Below are positions 26,644 to 39,517 of a stretch of DNA of 64,000 nt, one piece after another. The notes below the pieces were generated by a model. The model was not told where the DNA came from and did no database searches. It was given only the letters and a program-made list of their open reading frames with translations. The stretch lies in assembly GCF_009720865.1 (NCBI RefSeq), contig NZ_WNLA01000003.1, positions 346,376-410,375 of the forward strand, in the 5' to 3' direction. This stretch comes from Pseudoduganella ginsengisoli. Its GTDB lineage: Bacteria > Pseudomonadota > Gammaproteobacteria > Burkholderiales > Burkholderiaceae_D. Both the position numbers and the translations under genes were made by a program. Position 1 is the stretch's first letter. Each line of letters opens with the position of its first letter.

Positions 26644-27552
26644 ATGGATCAGCTGGCTGCCTTGCGCGCGCTGCGCAAGGTGGTCGAACTGGGCAGTTTT
26701 ACTGCCGCCGCGGAAGCACTGGGCCTGTCGCACACGGCCATTTCCCGCCAAATCGCCCAGCTGGAAAGCAAGCTGGGCGCGCAACTACTGAACCGCACGA
26801 CACGCCGTTTCGCCCTGACCGAAGCAGGCAAACAATACTACGAAGCGTGCAAGCAAATCCTCGATGCGCTCGATGAAGCAGACCGCGCCGTTGGCGACCA
26901 CCAGGCCCGCCCTGCCGGCACCTTGCGCATCAATGCGCCGATGGCATTCGGCACGCTGGAACTGGCGGAATGGCTGCCGGATTTCCTCGCGCACTACCCG
27001 GAATTGCAAATGGACCTCGTGTGCAATGACCGCATTGTCGACTTGATTGAAGATGGCTTTGATGTGGCCTTGCGCCTCACACGCGAATTGCCGGATTCCA
27101 CGTTGATTGCGAAACGGCTGGCCACCAGCGAAGTCCTGGTGGTTGCCAGCCCCGCCTACCTTGCCCGGCACGGCACACCGCAAACGCCGCAGGATTTGCT
27201 GGCCCATAACTGCATGACGTACACACAGGTATTGCGGCCACAGGACTGGACGTTCATTGATGCCGATGGCGTGGCGCAAACCATTGCCGTGCGGGGTACG
27301 CTACAAGCCAACACAGGCATCGCACTGCGCACGGCAGCGTTGCAGGGACTGGGCATCGCCACCACGGCGTCATTCATCGTGCACGAGGATTTAAAGGCGG
27401 GACGGTTGGTGAAATTGCTGCCCGCCTATGGACTGAAGCCGCGCGAACTGTATGCGCTGTACCCGCACAACCGGCACTTATCGCCGAAGGTGCGGGCGTT
27501 TGTCGATTACGCAGCGGCTATCTACCGCGAGCGGCGCTGGGATACACAATAA
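26644..27552 (+). CDS. LysR-family transcriptional regulator
   Basis: LTTR of about 302 residues. The winged HTH is at the start (MDQLAALRALRKVVELGSF, AAAEALGLSHTAISRQIAQL, LLNRTTRRFALTEAG), and the periplasmic-binding-protein-like effector domain follows (AGTLRINAPMAFG, DVALRLTRELPDSTLIAKRL). Two starts are possible: ATG at 26644, as in most relatives, or GTG at 26626, which overlaps the fmt stop and would couple translation. Neither has a strong ribosome site. It converges on the hypothetical gene at 27553. Target genes are unknown. Confidence 0.9.
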   Translation: MDQLAALRALRKVVELGSFTAAAEALGLSHTAISRQIAQLESKLGAQLLNRTTRRFALTEAGKQYYEACKQILDALDEADRAVGDHQARPAGTLRINAPMAFGTLELAEWLPDFLAHYPELQMDLVCNDRIVDLIEDGFDVALRLTRELPDSTLIAKRLATSEVLVVASPAYLARHGTPQTPQDLLAHNCMTYTQVLRPQDWTFIDADGVAQTIAVRGTLQANTGIALRTAALQGLGIATTASFIVHEDLKAGRLVKLLPAYGLKPRELYALYPHNRHLSPKVRAFVDYAAAIYRERRWDTQ

Positions 27553-27882
27553 TTAAACGGAATTCACAGCCTGGATTGCACTGTCTATATCCGCATACAC
27601 CACCTCAGTAGTTAAACGGGTGGGGACAAAATGCAAAATAGCATTTAATTCCGCCAGCGCTTTATCCACTGCTGCTTGTGCTGCTGATAAGTTATTCATC
27701 AATGCTGGATCGCGCAACCGAAATTTGGCAGCGCAATCGCCAATATGATTCGATTGCTGCGCAAGTTTTGGAGCGTCGGCGGGGTGGAATGGCAACTGTG
27801 GCTGAGATGACAGTTTCGCCTCTATATACGCCAATTGAGCAAGAGTCTGAAACAGATGAGCAGCTGCAATTGGATCTGCCAT
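27553..27882 (-). CDS. Hypothetical protein, 109 aa
   Basis: I do not recognise this family. The protein is soluble and helical-looking (MADPIAAAHLFQTLAQLAYI, SAAQAAVDKALAELNAILHF), with no signal or membrane segment. A good ribosome site (AGGAGC 8 bp before the ATG) supports it being real. It starts 9 bp after the stop of the lipoprotein gene at 27892-29079, so the pair is probably cotranscribed. Base composition is lower in GC than that of neighbours, suggesting accessory DNA. Confidence 0.65.
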   Translation of the reverse strand: MADPIAAAHLFQTLAQLAYIEAKLSSQPQLPFHPADAPKLAQQSNHIGDCAAKFRLRDPALMNNLSAAQAAVDKALAELNAILHFVPTRLTTEVVYADIDSAIQAVNSV

Positions 27883-27891
27883 GATAAGCTC

Positions 27892-29079
27892 CTATTTTAA
27901 CAAATTGACGATACCGGCGACGTCCTTCGCTACCATTTTAAATTCCTGGAAGCGCGCATTCCGTATTGCTTTCTTGTCCTTATCATCCGGATTCAAGACA
28001 AGTTGAGTTAATGCATCGTTTGCTTTTTTCATTGCCTCAAAAAGGCCGTTAATCGCATCGATCCGTTCTTGAGGGTCGGAGATCAATACAGCATCGCGCT
28101 TTTCCAGGAAAATACCTCTGTCATATTCATTTTTTGATTTCTTAAATGCATCTCCATAACGCTCCCGCAATGCAGTGGCGGCCTTGACATTGTAGGCTGC
28201 CGCCAAATACTGGTCCCCTGTCGCCAGTTCTTTCAGGGCCTCAATCAATTTTTTGACATCTTCAGAATTTTTAACGACTTCCGCTTTTATTTTTTCAGCG
28301 GCATCGTTGGCAGCAGCGATATTTGAAATATCATTGGCCAGCGCGCCAAAGGCAGTGATGGCGTCTGTTGCTTTCGTCAGCGAAGCTTTATCCGCCGTAC
28401 TCAGTTGCTTCCCAGTGATATCTGCAATCTTTGCAGAAACGTTGTTAACTTTGCCGCTCAATTTCTTCGCATCTTCCCCTACTTCCGACTTTGAATAATT
28501 CGCCGCCTTTTCCAGCAAATCAAAGTAATCAAGCAGGGAAGCAAGGTAAGATTCCAGAATCTTTGCAGAGACAGGTTGGGCTCGTTTATATTCGGATGCA
28601 TTCAGCGCTTCCAAAAGCGGCGCCGTGGATTTCAAGAAGTCATCGGCTTGTGTTCCGGATAGGCTCTTGAGCGTTGCGGCCGACCGCCCTTCAAGATTGA
28701 CCAGGCAAAAATTCTCATCTGCCGAGTAACATCTTCCGGGACAGGCTTGGCCGCTATCACACTTGTAAAGAACGCGGCATTCCTGGGACTGGTTTAACAA
28801 GTCAGGCATCCGGTCCAATGCCTGGGCAAATATGCGCTGAGGAGATTGACGAACAAAGATACGCTCGAGCTGAATTGGGCAGGTTTGATCTGCCACAATC
28901 ACTTGTGCTTTTGCATAGTCTTGCGCCACGTGGAGTTCATTGGATGCATCTGCCAGCGATTTCGTTGCAGCCCGTCCTGCCGCAGTAAAAGTAGTTGCTG
29001 AGTCAACATAAACCAGACCACCACATCCGCCCAGGATCAGCGTGCCAACCATAACAATGATGTATTGCACCAAGCGCAT
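27892..29079 (-). CDS. Putative lipoprotein of unknown function, 395 aa
   Basis: The N-terminus MRLVQYIIVMVGTLILGGC is a lipoprotein signal with lipobox LGGC (C19). The mature part is long, mostly helical and charged, with likely coiled-coil stretches (for example AEKIKAEVVKNSEDVKKLIE) and a short Cys-containing segment (CRVLYKCDSGQACPGRC) near residues 105-125. No family recognised. The start at 29079 has GGGGAG upstream. An open frame to 29211 lacks one. GC content is lower than in the surrounding core. It forms a pair with the 109-aa gene downstream. Confidence 0.72.
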   Translation of the reverse strand: MRLVQYIIVMVGTLILGGCGGLVYVDSATTFTAAGRAATKSLADASNELHVAQDYAKAQVIVADQTCPIQLERIFVRQSPQRIFAQALDRMPDLLNQSQECRVLYKCDSGQACPGRCYSADENFCLVNLEGRSAATLKSLSGTQADDFLKSTAPLLEALNASEYKRAQPVSAKILESYLASLLDYFDLLEKAANYSKSEVGEDAKKLSGKVNNVSAKIADITGKQLSTADKASLTKATDAITAFGALANDISNIAAANDAAEKIKAEVVKNSEDVKKLIEALKELATGDQYLAAAYNVKAATALRERYGDAFKKSKNEYDRGIFLEKRDAVLISDPQERIDAINGLFEAMKKANDALTQLVLNPDDKDKKAIRNARFQEFKMVAKDVAGIVNLLK

Positions 29080-29329
29080 TATAGCTCCCCAGATTTCAAG
29101 CACATCATATAAAATCGCAAGTGACATTCCTGAAAAACTAGCGCTCCAAGCGGCGGCAGGTAACTTAATCAAGAATGCTTTTTTTATTATCCACCCTATT
29201 ATCAACAACAATCTCTCAGAAAATCACATCATCGATTTTTAATGCCTGATCAGTTCGCAAATACTGCGTGCGCACCACAGGCGGGCTTCGCGTGGACGGA
29301 CGTATGGAGCGCCCGTCCGCACAAACATG

Positions 29330-29731
29330 TCATGACACCGCCTTGCGCACCGCCCTGACTTGCTGCGTCACGCCACCCCAGCCCCACGCGGCAGGCCGCG
29401 CGTCATCAATGTGCACATAGCTGACTTCATGCAGCGGCCCCAATAATTCCGCCATACCGCGATAAACCGCATCGATATACGCGGCCTTTTCCTGCGCCGT
29501 ATTGGTTTCGTCGCTGACCTTGATATCGAGGAAGAAGCTGGCCTTGCGCTGCGCCGCCACCGTGACACCGCCAACAAACCACTGCTGCGCCGGCACATAC
29601 TGGATCGCAATCGCCGTTAATTCCGGCGCCTTGTGCAAGATGCCGTGCGTGTGTTTCATCAGCAGCGCGGCAGCCTGCTCCGTGAGTTGCGCATTGGGTT
29701 CTACAGACATCGTCAAGTTCAAGATAGGCAT
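29330..29731 (-). CDS. Tautomerase-family protein
   Basis: 133 residues resembling the 4-oxalocrotonate tautomerase/MIF superfamily. After Met removal the chain would begin with Pro (MPILNLTMSV), the catalytic base of this superfamily. The second half has VTVAAQRKASFFLDIKV and EKAAYIDAVYRGMAELLG. The start is the ATG at 29731, with AAGGAG 9 bp upstream. A TTG two codons earlier would bury the proline. It lies 15 bp after an isochorismatase-like gene on the same strand, so the pair is an operon. The substrate is unknown. Confidence 0.78.
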   Translation of the reverse strand: MPILNLTMSVEPNAQLTEQAAALLMKHTHGILHKAPELTAIAIQYVPAQQWFVGGVTVAAQRKASFFLDIKVSDETNTAQEKAAYIDAVYRGMAELLGPLHEVSYVHIDDARPAAWGWGGVTQQVRAVRKAVS

Positions 29732-29746
29732 GATCAAGCTCCTTGT

Positions 29747-30370
29747 TCAGTTGGCGGAAACCGGCAGTTCCAGGATGGCGCCCGTATTGCGGACGTCGGC
29801 AAAGTTGTCGTGCAGCGCAGTCAAGGTGGCGCGGTGCAAGCCGGCGTGGGCCACCACGTCGCCATTCCAGTCACTGATATCGCGTGTGGCGCTGGCATCG
29901 GCCGCCACCACGACCTTGTAGCTGGATGCACCAAAACTGCGCGCTTCCCGCACGGCAGTCGAGACGCACATATGCGTCATCAGGCCCGCCACGATCAGCG
30001 TATTGATGCCCAGCCCCTGCAATTGCGCGTGCAAATCCGTGCCGGCAAAGCTGGCCACGCGGTCTTTGGCCACGATATGGTGGTGCGGCGCAGGCGCCAG
30101 CAAAGGATGGATTTCCCCTGCATGGCTGCCGGCGGCAAACAGTGCGCCGGTTGCCGCGCCCACGTGCTGGACGTGGAACACAGGCATGCCCAGCCGGTCC
30201 GCCCACGCCACCAGCCGCGCCGCATTGCGGGCCGCCGGCAAGCCGTCAGGGATCGGCAATTTGCCGTCGTAATATTCGTTTTGGAAATCAATCAGTACCA
30301 GCGCCGTGGCGGCAGGATTGAGTTGGGATACCGGGGCAATGCCGGCAATGCTGCGGATGGTCTGCGTCAT
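29747..30370 (-). CDS. Isochorismatase-family cysteine hydrolase
   Basis: Cysteine hydrolase of 207 residues. Catalytic Asp in ALVLIDFQNEYYDG, Lys in IVAKDRVASFAGTDL, and nucleophile Cys in GLMTHMCVSTAVREA, the full D-K-C triad. Start at 30370 (MTQTIRS), with AAGGAG upstream; an earlier ATG at 30403 lacks one. Different from the copy at 3949, so the window encodes two members of this superfamily. Operon with the downstream tautomerase. Confidence 0.9.
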   Translation of the reverse strand: MTQTIRSIAGIAPVSQLNPAATALVLIDFQNEYYDGKLPIPDGLPAARNAARLVAWADRLGMPVFHVQHVGAATGALFAAGSHAGEIHPLLAPAPHHHIVAKDRVASFAGTDLHAQLQGLGINTLIVAGLMTHMCVSTAVREARSFGASSYKVVVAADASATRDISDWNGDVVAHAGLHRATLTALHDNFADVRNTGAILELPVSAN

Positions 30371-30467
30371 GATGGGCTCCTTGGTTAGCGATGGAGCCAT
30401 CATAATTAGTGCGCAGGACGCACACCATACTACCTAGATCACATAATTTGCACGATAAACGAACAAA

Positions 30468-31304
30468 TCAATGGTGGCGGTTGCCGTGTTCACCCATTTG
30501 CCGGATCGGCGATATGCGCGGATACACGTGCTTCCTGCTGCGTACTTCCTGATTCCAGTTCTTGTTGGCCTGGTGCAGCTCGGCATCGTAATAACCGCGC
30601 CCATGGTCCAGGTGCAGGCTGACAATGGAATGGCGTGCACGCACGCCCTTGACGCCGATATTGTTCAGCCGCAGGCCCATGTTTAAATCTTCGCCACCGT
30701 ACGCCATGCTTTCATCGAAGCCGCCCACTTTCAGCACATCGCTGCGCCAGGCACAGGAATTGGCGCCGGAAAACGCATTGCGCGGCGACAGGAAGTCATA
30801 AAAGCGCTGCAAGCCGGGGTTGCGCAGCAAGCGGTTGCGGCTCTTGGAAAAGCCGTCGATGCTGCTTAGGAAGTCGTAATCGAACAGGCGCTGGCTGACG
30901 ATGTGTGGAATCAAGTCGTGCGTCTGGTGGTAATGCTCGGGTACGCTGACATGGCTGCCACCCGCCAGGAAGATCCCGGGGCGCATCAGCCTGACGTAAG
31001 CATCAACAAAATCATCGCGCGGCACGCAATCGCCGTCCGTAAACAACAGGATATCGCCGGACGCCTGCAAAATCGCTTTATTCAGCGCGCGGCATTTGCC
31101 AAAACCCCGGTGTTCTTGCGTCAAATGCATTAATGGCAAGCCGAGGTGGGCGCTGTTGGCGATGGCTTCCGCGATTTCAGGGAATTCGCCATCTTGCGAC
31201 ACGATGATTTCATCGGCCGGACGGCGCTGCGCCGCGTAGCCGGCCAGCACGAATTCCATTTCCCGGCGCTTTTTATGCGCGGAGATGATGACAGTAATTT
31301 TCAT
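30468..31304 (-). CDS. Glycosyltransferase family 2
   Basis: Single-domain GT-A glycosyltransferase of 278 residues without membrane helices. It begins MKITVIISAHKKRREMEFVL. Nucleotide-sugar site motifs are VSQDGEFPE and the DXD-like LLFTDGDCVPRDDF. A galactosyltransferase-C-like segment reads SGANSCAWRSDVLKVGGFDE and YGGEDLNMGLRL. The donor and acceptor cannot be inferred. It diverges from metH and is not in a polysaccharide cluster here. Confidence 0.87.
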   Translation of the reverse strand: MKITVIISAHKKRREMEFVLAGYAAQRRPADEIIVSQDGEFPEIAEAIANSAHLGLPLMHLTQEHRGFGKCRALNKAILQASGDILLFTDGDCVPRDDFVDAYVRLMRPGIFLAGGSHVSVPEHYHQTHDLIPHIVSQRLFDYDFLSSIDGFSKSRNRLLRNPGLQRFYDFLSPRNAFSGANSCAWRSDVLKVGGFDESMAYGGEDLNMGLRLNNIGVKGVRARHSIVSLHLDHGRGYYDAELHQANKNWNQEVRSRKHVYPRISPIRQMGEHGNRHH

Positions 31305-31377
31305 GGGGAAGCATTCTACGGCAAGGGCATGATATCGGGTATCGCAACGCCAGCCGGTACGAATGGCACGCTTGATT

Positions 31378-31383
31378 TATAAT
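31378..31383 (+). promoter_or_regulatory. Candidate -10 element of metH
   Basis: TATAAT, 58 bp before the metH ATG. No good -35 hexamer at 16-18 bp, so an activator may be needed. I saw no cobalamin or SAH riboswitch in the 136 bp between metH and the glycosyltransferase gene. Confidence 0.45.
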
Positions 31384-31440
31384 CTCAGACCCGGTAGTAA
31401 AACCCCGCTCTACAGTTCAAAAAAGCCTCGAAAGCCTGAA

Positions 31441-35220
<3,780 letters not shown>

Positions 35221-35227
35221 GCCCTGC

Positions 35228-35260
35228 GGGCTGAAGTGTAAAAGCAACACTTCAGCCCTT
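35228..35260 (+). terminator. Rho-independent terminator of metH
   Basis: A 12-bp perfect stem, GGGCTGAAGTGT with ACACTTCAGCCC, around a 7-nt loop, then TTCTCCTTT. Eight bp after the stop codon. Confidence 0.82.
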
Positions 35261-35323
35261 CTCCTTTACACCGTCCACCCGGCTGCTTACATTAAAGCTT
35301 CTCCCGCCCATCAAGGAGTCGCC

Positions 35324-35773
35324 ATGAAAGCATTGCTGCAAGCAGTCGTCCTGTCCCTCCTGTGTTCCACGCTGGCGTTTGCCGGCGAACGCGGCACGCC
35401 CGATGAAGCCATCGCGCTGGTGCAAAAAGCCGTTGCCTACCTCAAGGCCAACGGCAAGGAAAAAGCGTACGCCGAATTCAACAACCCTGCCGGCCAGTTC
35501 AAGGACCGCGATTTATACATTTTCGTCATCGACATGACGGGCATGGAATGGGCCAATGGCGCCAACCAGAAAATCGTCGGCAAGAACGTGCTGGATTTAA
35601 AAGATGCGGAAGGCAAGATGATGGTGAAAGCCTTCATCGATCTCGCCAAGTCCAAAGGCAAGGGCTGGGTCGACTATAAATGGCCGAACCCGGTCCAGAA
35701 AACCGTGGAAAGCAAGTCCACGTACCTGGAAAAAGTCGATGACGTGCTGATCGCGTCCGGCATTTACAAATAA
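35324..35773 (+). CDS. Secreted single Cache-domain protein
   Basis: 149 residues: signal peptide MKALLQAVVLSLLCSTLAFA, then a stand-alone Cache (sCache_2-like) domain with KAVAYLKANGKEKAYAEFNN, FKDRDLYIFVIDMTGMEWAN and GKGWVDYKWPNPVQKTVESK. Such domains normally sense small molecules in receptors. Here there is no membrane anchor or signalling module, so it is probably a periplasmic binding protein. AAGGAG lies 8 bp before the ATG. It stands alone, converging on the ABC exporter genes. Confidence 0.87.
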   Translation: MKALLQAVVLSLLCSTLAFAGERGTPDEAIALVQKAVAYLKANGKEKAYAEFNNPAGQFKDRDLYIFVIDMTGMEWANGANQKIVGKNVLDLKDAEGKMMVKAFIDLAKSKGKGWVDYKWPNPVQKTVESKSTYLEKVDDVLIASGIYK

Positions 35774-35784
35774 ACGCCGGACGC
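35753..35784. terminator. Hairpin across the Cache gene stop codon
   Basis: GCGTCCGGC (35753-35761) pairs with GCCGGACGC (35776-35784), a 9-bp perfect stem between two convergent genes. There is no T run on either side, so terminator function is uncertain. Confidence 0.35.
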
Positions 35785-35797
35785 GCCGGAGGCAGTG

Positions 35798-37072
35798 TCA
35801 GCGCCACTGGTCGCGGCGCATTTTCCAGATTGCCAGTCCGGTAAAAGCCACGGCAAACGCCAGCAGGGCGGCCATCGGCGCCAGTGCGCCGTGCAGGCCG
35901 AGGCCGCGCCACGTGACCGCATCGAAACCGTCGACGGCCCAGCGCGTCGGCACGGCCAGGGTCAGCGATTGCATCCAGCCCGGGAACATGAACGATGGCA
36001 CCCAGGCGCCGCCCAGCATGACCATGATCAAGGTGACAAACACGGCAATCCCACGGGCGGCTTCCGGCGTTTTCCCCCATGCGGCAATCAAGAGGCCAAA
36101 GCCGGCAGTCATCAGCGCAAAGCAGGCGGCAACGCCGGCAAACCCGGCGGCGGTAGTAATCGCCACTTTGAAGATCAGCATGGCGCACAGGAAGATCGCC
36201 GCCAGCAAACCGCACGCAATGATGGCGGCCGACACGCAGCGCGCCAGCAGCAGCGTGGTCAGCGTGACAGGAGCGGCCAGCAAACGGTTCCAGATGCCGG
36301 CGCGGCGGGCCAGCAAGATACCGATGCCGATGTCGACGCCCATGAACAGGATGAATTGCACGCTCATGCCGGCAAACGCATGGGCATAGCCGTTGTATTT
36401 GGGACCGGCGCTCAATGCTTCATCGCGGGTGGAAAATGGCATCGCCAGCCCGCCCTTCTGTTCCGGCGCCTCGGCCTTTGGCAAGGCGGCGCGGCTGTCC
36501 TGGAACTTGTTCAGGCTGGCCAGCAGTTCGCGTAACGGCAATGTCTCCGGCGTTTGCGGCATCTTTTTCAGGCTATCTTCCGTCAATTGGCGGCCCGCGT
36601 CGCCGTTGAACATTTCCGAGCTGACCACTTGCATCACGTGCTGCGTCAATATGCCTTTCACCATCGCCAGCACGGCCGACTGGGAAGGATCATAAAACAG
36701 CGGCAGTTCCGGTTTCGTGGCAGCGGAAAACAGTGCCGCGCCAGCCGCCTCGCCAAAGCCGGCAGGAATGACGACGGCCACGGCCAGCTTGCCCCCTTTG
36801 ACTTTGGCCTGCGCTTCCGCCAGCGGCAGATCCACCACGTGCAGCGTGCTATCGCCCTTCAAGCCATCGGCAATTTTGCGGGCGGCCGCGCTGCTGTCTT
36901 CCTGCACCAGCGCGATATCAATGCGGCCCCGTTCTTCACCGCCACTGCCGCCAAACAAGGAACCAAAGAATGCCGCCAGCACAACCGGCAGCAGCAGGTG
37001 CATCATCAGCGCCCGCTTGTCATTCAGGTACAGCATCAAGTCTTTGCGCACCAGCGCGAAAAATGCAGTCAT
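35798..37072 (-). CDS. ABC-2 type transporter permease
   Basis: Membrane subunit of an ABC exporter, 424 residues. One helix near the N-terminus (LLLPVVLAAFFGSLFGGSGG), a periplasmic domain of about 190 residues, then five or so helices with the ABC-2 signature region (GILLARRAGIWNRLLAAPVT, MVMLGGAWVPSFMFPGWMQ). AAAGGAG before the ATG. It lies 11 bp after the ATPase gene on the same strand. Family members export drugs, polymers or lipids. The substrate here is unknown. Confidence 0.9.
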   Translation of the reverse strand: MTAFFALVRKDLMLYLNDKRALMMHLLLPVVLAAFFGSLFGGSGGEERGRIDIALVQEDSSAAARKIADGLKGDSTLHVVDLPLAEAQAKVKGGKLAVAVVIPAGFGEAAGAALFSAATKPELPLFYDPSQSAVLAMVKGILTQHVMQVVSSEMFNGDAGRQLTEDSLKKMPQTPETLPLRELLASLNKFQDSRAALPKAEAPEQKGGLAMPFSTRDEALSAGPKYNGYAHAFAGMSVQFILFMGVDIGIGILLARRAGIWNRLLAAPVTLTTLLLARCVSAAIIACGLLAAIFLCAMLIFKVAITTAAGFAGVAACFALMTAGFGLLIAAWGKTPEAARGIAVFVTLIMVMLGGAWVPSFMFPGWMQSLTLAVPTRWAVDGFDAVTWRGLGLHGALAPMAALLAFAVAFTGLAIWKMRRDQWR

Positions 37073-37083
37073 CGTGGCTCCTT

Positions 37084-38025
37084 TCAGTCGCGCAGGGTGC
37101 GGCCGGTCAGCGTCAGGAAAATGTCTTCCAGGCTGGCGCGGTTGGTGGCGAAATGCAATGGCGCGCCCGCTTGCGCAGCCAGCCAGGCCAGGACCGCCGG
37201 GGCCCCGGCCGTTTCCTGCAAGCCGATATCGAGCGCAGCGCCATCGGCGCGCACGCTGGTCACGCCGGGCTGCCGCGCCAGTTCCTGCAACAGCGCCGCA
37301 GCGGGCGCCTGCGCCAGTTCTGCGCGCAACGCCGCTTGTGATGGCAGGCGGCGATACAAGCCTGCCGGGCTTTCGTCCGCCAGCACTTTGCCGTGGTCGA
37401 TAATGACGATATGGTCGGCCAGCCGTTCCACTTCCTCCATGTAATGGCTGGTGTAAATCAGCGCCATGCCCTGCGCTTTCAACGCTTCCAGCGTATCGAA
37501 GATGGCATTGCGGCTTTGCGGGTCGACGCCGACCGTTGGTTCATCGAGTATCAACAGGGCGGGCCGATGCAGCAGGGCCGCTGCAATATTCAGGCGGCGC
37601 TTCATCCCGCCGGAAAACGTGGCCGGCTTGTCGTCCGCGCGGTCGGACAGGCGCACCTGCTGCAGCACTTCCGCGCAGCGCTGCTTCAGCTGCGCGCCTG
37701 CCAGGCCATACAAGGCGCCAAACAGTTTGAGGTTTTCCAGTGCGGATAAATCGTCATATAGTGCCAGGTCTTGCGGCACGAGGCCCAGTTTGCGCTTGGC
37801 GGCGCTGTTGCCGGGCGTGATAGGCTCGCCATTCAGCGTGACGCTGCCGCCATCGCTGCGCAGCAAGCCCGCGATCATGCCAACCGTCGTGGATTTACCG
37901 GCGCCGTTGGGACCCAGCAGGCCGACCACCTGGCCGGCCATGACCTGGAATGAAACGCCGTCGACGGCCAGGCGGCCGCCATAGGATTTACTGAGATTGC
38001 TAACACTGAGCAGCACGGAAGACAT
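37084..38025 (-). CDS. ABC transporter ATP-binding protein
   Basis: ATPase partner of the downstream permease, 313 residues. Walker A LLGPNGAGKSTTVGM, ABC signature FSGGMKRRLNIAAALL, Walker B ALLILDEPTVGVDPQSR and the H-loop in YTSHYMEEVERLAD. The last 90 residues form a typical accessory region of the CcmA/drug-exporter type. First gene of a two-gene operon. The next gene upstream ends 117 bp away. Confidence 0.93.
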   Translation of the reverse strand: MSSVLLSVSNLSKSYGGRLAVDGVSFQVMAGQVVGLLGPNGAGKSTTVGMIAGLLRSDGGSVTLNGEPITPGNSAAKRKLGLVPQDLALYDDLSALENLKLFGALYGLAGAQLKQRCAEVLQQVRLSDRADDKPATFSGGMKRRLNIAAALLHRPALLILDEPTVGVDPQSRNAIFDTLEALKAQGMALIYTSHYMEEVERLADHIVIIDHGKVLADESPAGLYRRLPSQAALRAELAQAPAAALLQELARQPGVTSVRADGAALDIGLQETAGAPAVLAWLAAQAGAPLHFATNRASLEDIFLTLTGRTLRD

Positions 38026-38141
38026 GGCACACCAGGATCGGTAAAAACCGCCAGATTACTGCCATACTTGCCGAACTAGCAAGAAATCAATAGAGAAACT
38101 GATCAAACCGTTGCGGCATTGCACTGCAAGCCATGTCACGC

Positions 38142-39422
38142 TCAGATCGCGTAGCGCACCACGTTGTCGCTCCACTCGAACGCCGCCACTTCCAGCTCGA
38201 CCAATTCGTCGGTGGACATTTCCAGGTCGCGCAAGGTCGGATCGATCTTGTGATCCATTTCTTCGACTTGCTCCAGGCATTCCGCCAACTGCAGCAATTC
38301 GCCAAAGAAGCCCTGGCGGTGCATCAGCGCTTCAGCCACTTCATCAATGACAGGGATTTGCGTGAGGATTTCTTCCATCGGCAAGCCAAACAACGTATCC
38401 ATCAGCGACATGATGCCGACCGTGAACGCAATGTCCGACACGTGCTGGTGTTTTGGGCGCAATTTATGGGCCAGCAACTCGAGCAGACGGCCACGGGTGG
38501 TTGCCAGCATCAGCAGTGGCGTCATGCTGTGGCCGCGCTTGGCAGGTTCCGCATACAGCATGATTTGCAGCCAGCGCTGCAACTGGCGGCGGCCCAGGAT
38601 GGTCACGGCCTGGCTCAGCGAATCAATGCGCTGGCGCGCACCGACTGCCGGCGTATTCACGAGGCGCAGCAAGTTCAGCGCCAGCGATACGTCTTTCTTG
38701 ATGGCACGCTCGATTTCCACATTGTCCGCATCGGACGTCACCAGGGTCATCAATTCCATCAGCGCCAGTTGCGACGGCGACAGCTTCTTGCCGCTCATGA
38801 TGATGGGCTTGGCAAAGTAATAGCCCTGGAAGAAATCAAAGCCCAGGTCCAGGCAATGTTTGAATTCGTCGCGCGTTTCAACTTTTTCCGCCACCAGTTT
38901 CTTGCCGTCTTGCTTGAAACGGGGCGCCATGCGCATCAGGGCCGGCAAGTCGGCATTGCGCATGTTCATCTTGACGTATTCGATCATCGGCAGCAGCGAT
39001 TGCACCTGGCCGGTTTCCGCCGTCACATCGTCCAGCGCGAAGCGGAAGCCCTGCTCCACCAGTTCCGCCATGCGCGCCAGCACTTCTGGCGTGGCATCCA
39101 TGTTTTCCGTGATTTCCAGGATGACTTTTTCCTTCGGCAAGAACCCCCAGATATCGCTCATGATGGTGTCGGCATCGACATTGACGAAGCCCAGGGCATC
39201 GCCAATGACTTTTTCCATGCCCAACTGCGCCGCGTGCGCGATTACGGACGCCGTCGCGCCGAGGTCGGACGTCACATTGGCGGGGCCGATCGGAGCGTTG
39301 CGGAATAACAACTCATAGCCAAACAATGCCTGATTGCGGTCCAACAGGGGCTGCCTTCCAAGATAAAACTCGCGTACACGCAAGTTTTTCGAGGCTGAAT
39401 CGTGGGAAGAGAGATCGATCAT
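38142..39422 (-). CDS. EAL-HDOD (YuxH-like) signalling protein
   Basis: 426 residues with an N-terminal EAL-like domain (about 18-215) and a C-terminal HDOD domain (about 220-420: SPSQLALMELMTLV and RQLQRWLQIMLYAE). The EAL signature is altered to ELL (FGYELLFR) and the later AEGVET-type motif to AEKVET, while LEITEN, LDDVT, VKMN and QGYYFAKP remain, so cyclic-di-GMP hydrolysis may be lost or reduced. Proteins of this type act in motility and surface behaviour in some bacteria. AGGAA before the ATG. Single gene. Confidence 0.9.
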   Translation of the reverse strand: MIDLSSHDSASKNLRVREFYLGRQPLLDRNQALFGYELLFRNAPIGPANVTSDLGATASVIAHAAQLGMEKVIGDALGFVNVDADTIMSDIWGFLPKEKVILEITENMDATPEVLARMAELVEQGFRFALDDVTAETGQVQSLLPMIEYVKMNMRNADLPALMRMAPRFKQDGKKLVAEKVETRDEFKHCLDLGFDFFQGYYFAKPIIMSGKKLSPSQLALMELMTLVTSDADNVEIERAIKKDVSLALNLLRLVNTPAVGARQRIDSLSQAVTILGRRQLQRWLQIMLYAEPAKRGHSMTPLLMLATTRGRLLELLAHKLRPKHQHVSDIAFTVGIMSLMDTLFGLPMEEILTQIPVIDEVAEALMHRQGFFGELLQLAECLEQVEEMDHKIDPTLRDLEMSTDELVELEVAAFEWSDNVVRYAI

Positions 39423-39517
39423 GGCGTTTTCCTGCTGGTGGGGAACTTAAAATGTGCCGAAAGGTGCCGATAGGCAACAGAAGCTTATTGATACAAGGTT
39501 TTACTGATATTTTGGCA

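Noticed and set aside
29250..29325. GGACGG / CCGTCC inverted repeat after the tautomerase gene as a terminator
   Set aside because: The stem is short and bulged, and no T run follows on the minus strand.
31305..31440. Possible cobalamin or SAH riboswitch before metH
   Set aside because: The 136-bp leader shows no B12-box-like or SAH-type conserved sequence, and the -10 element leaves only about 50 nt of leader.
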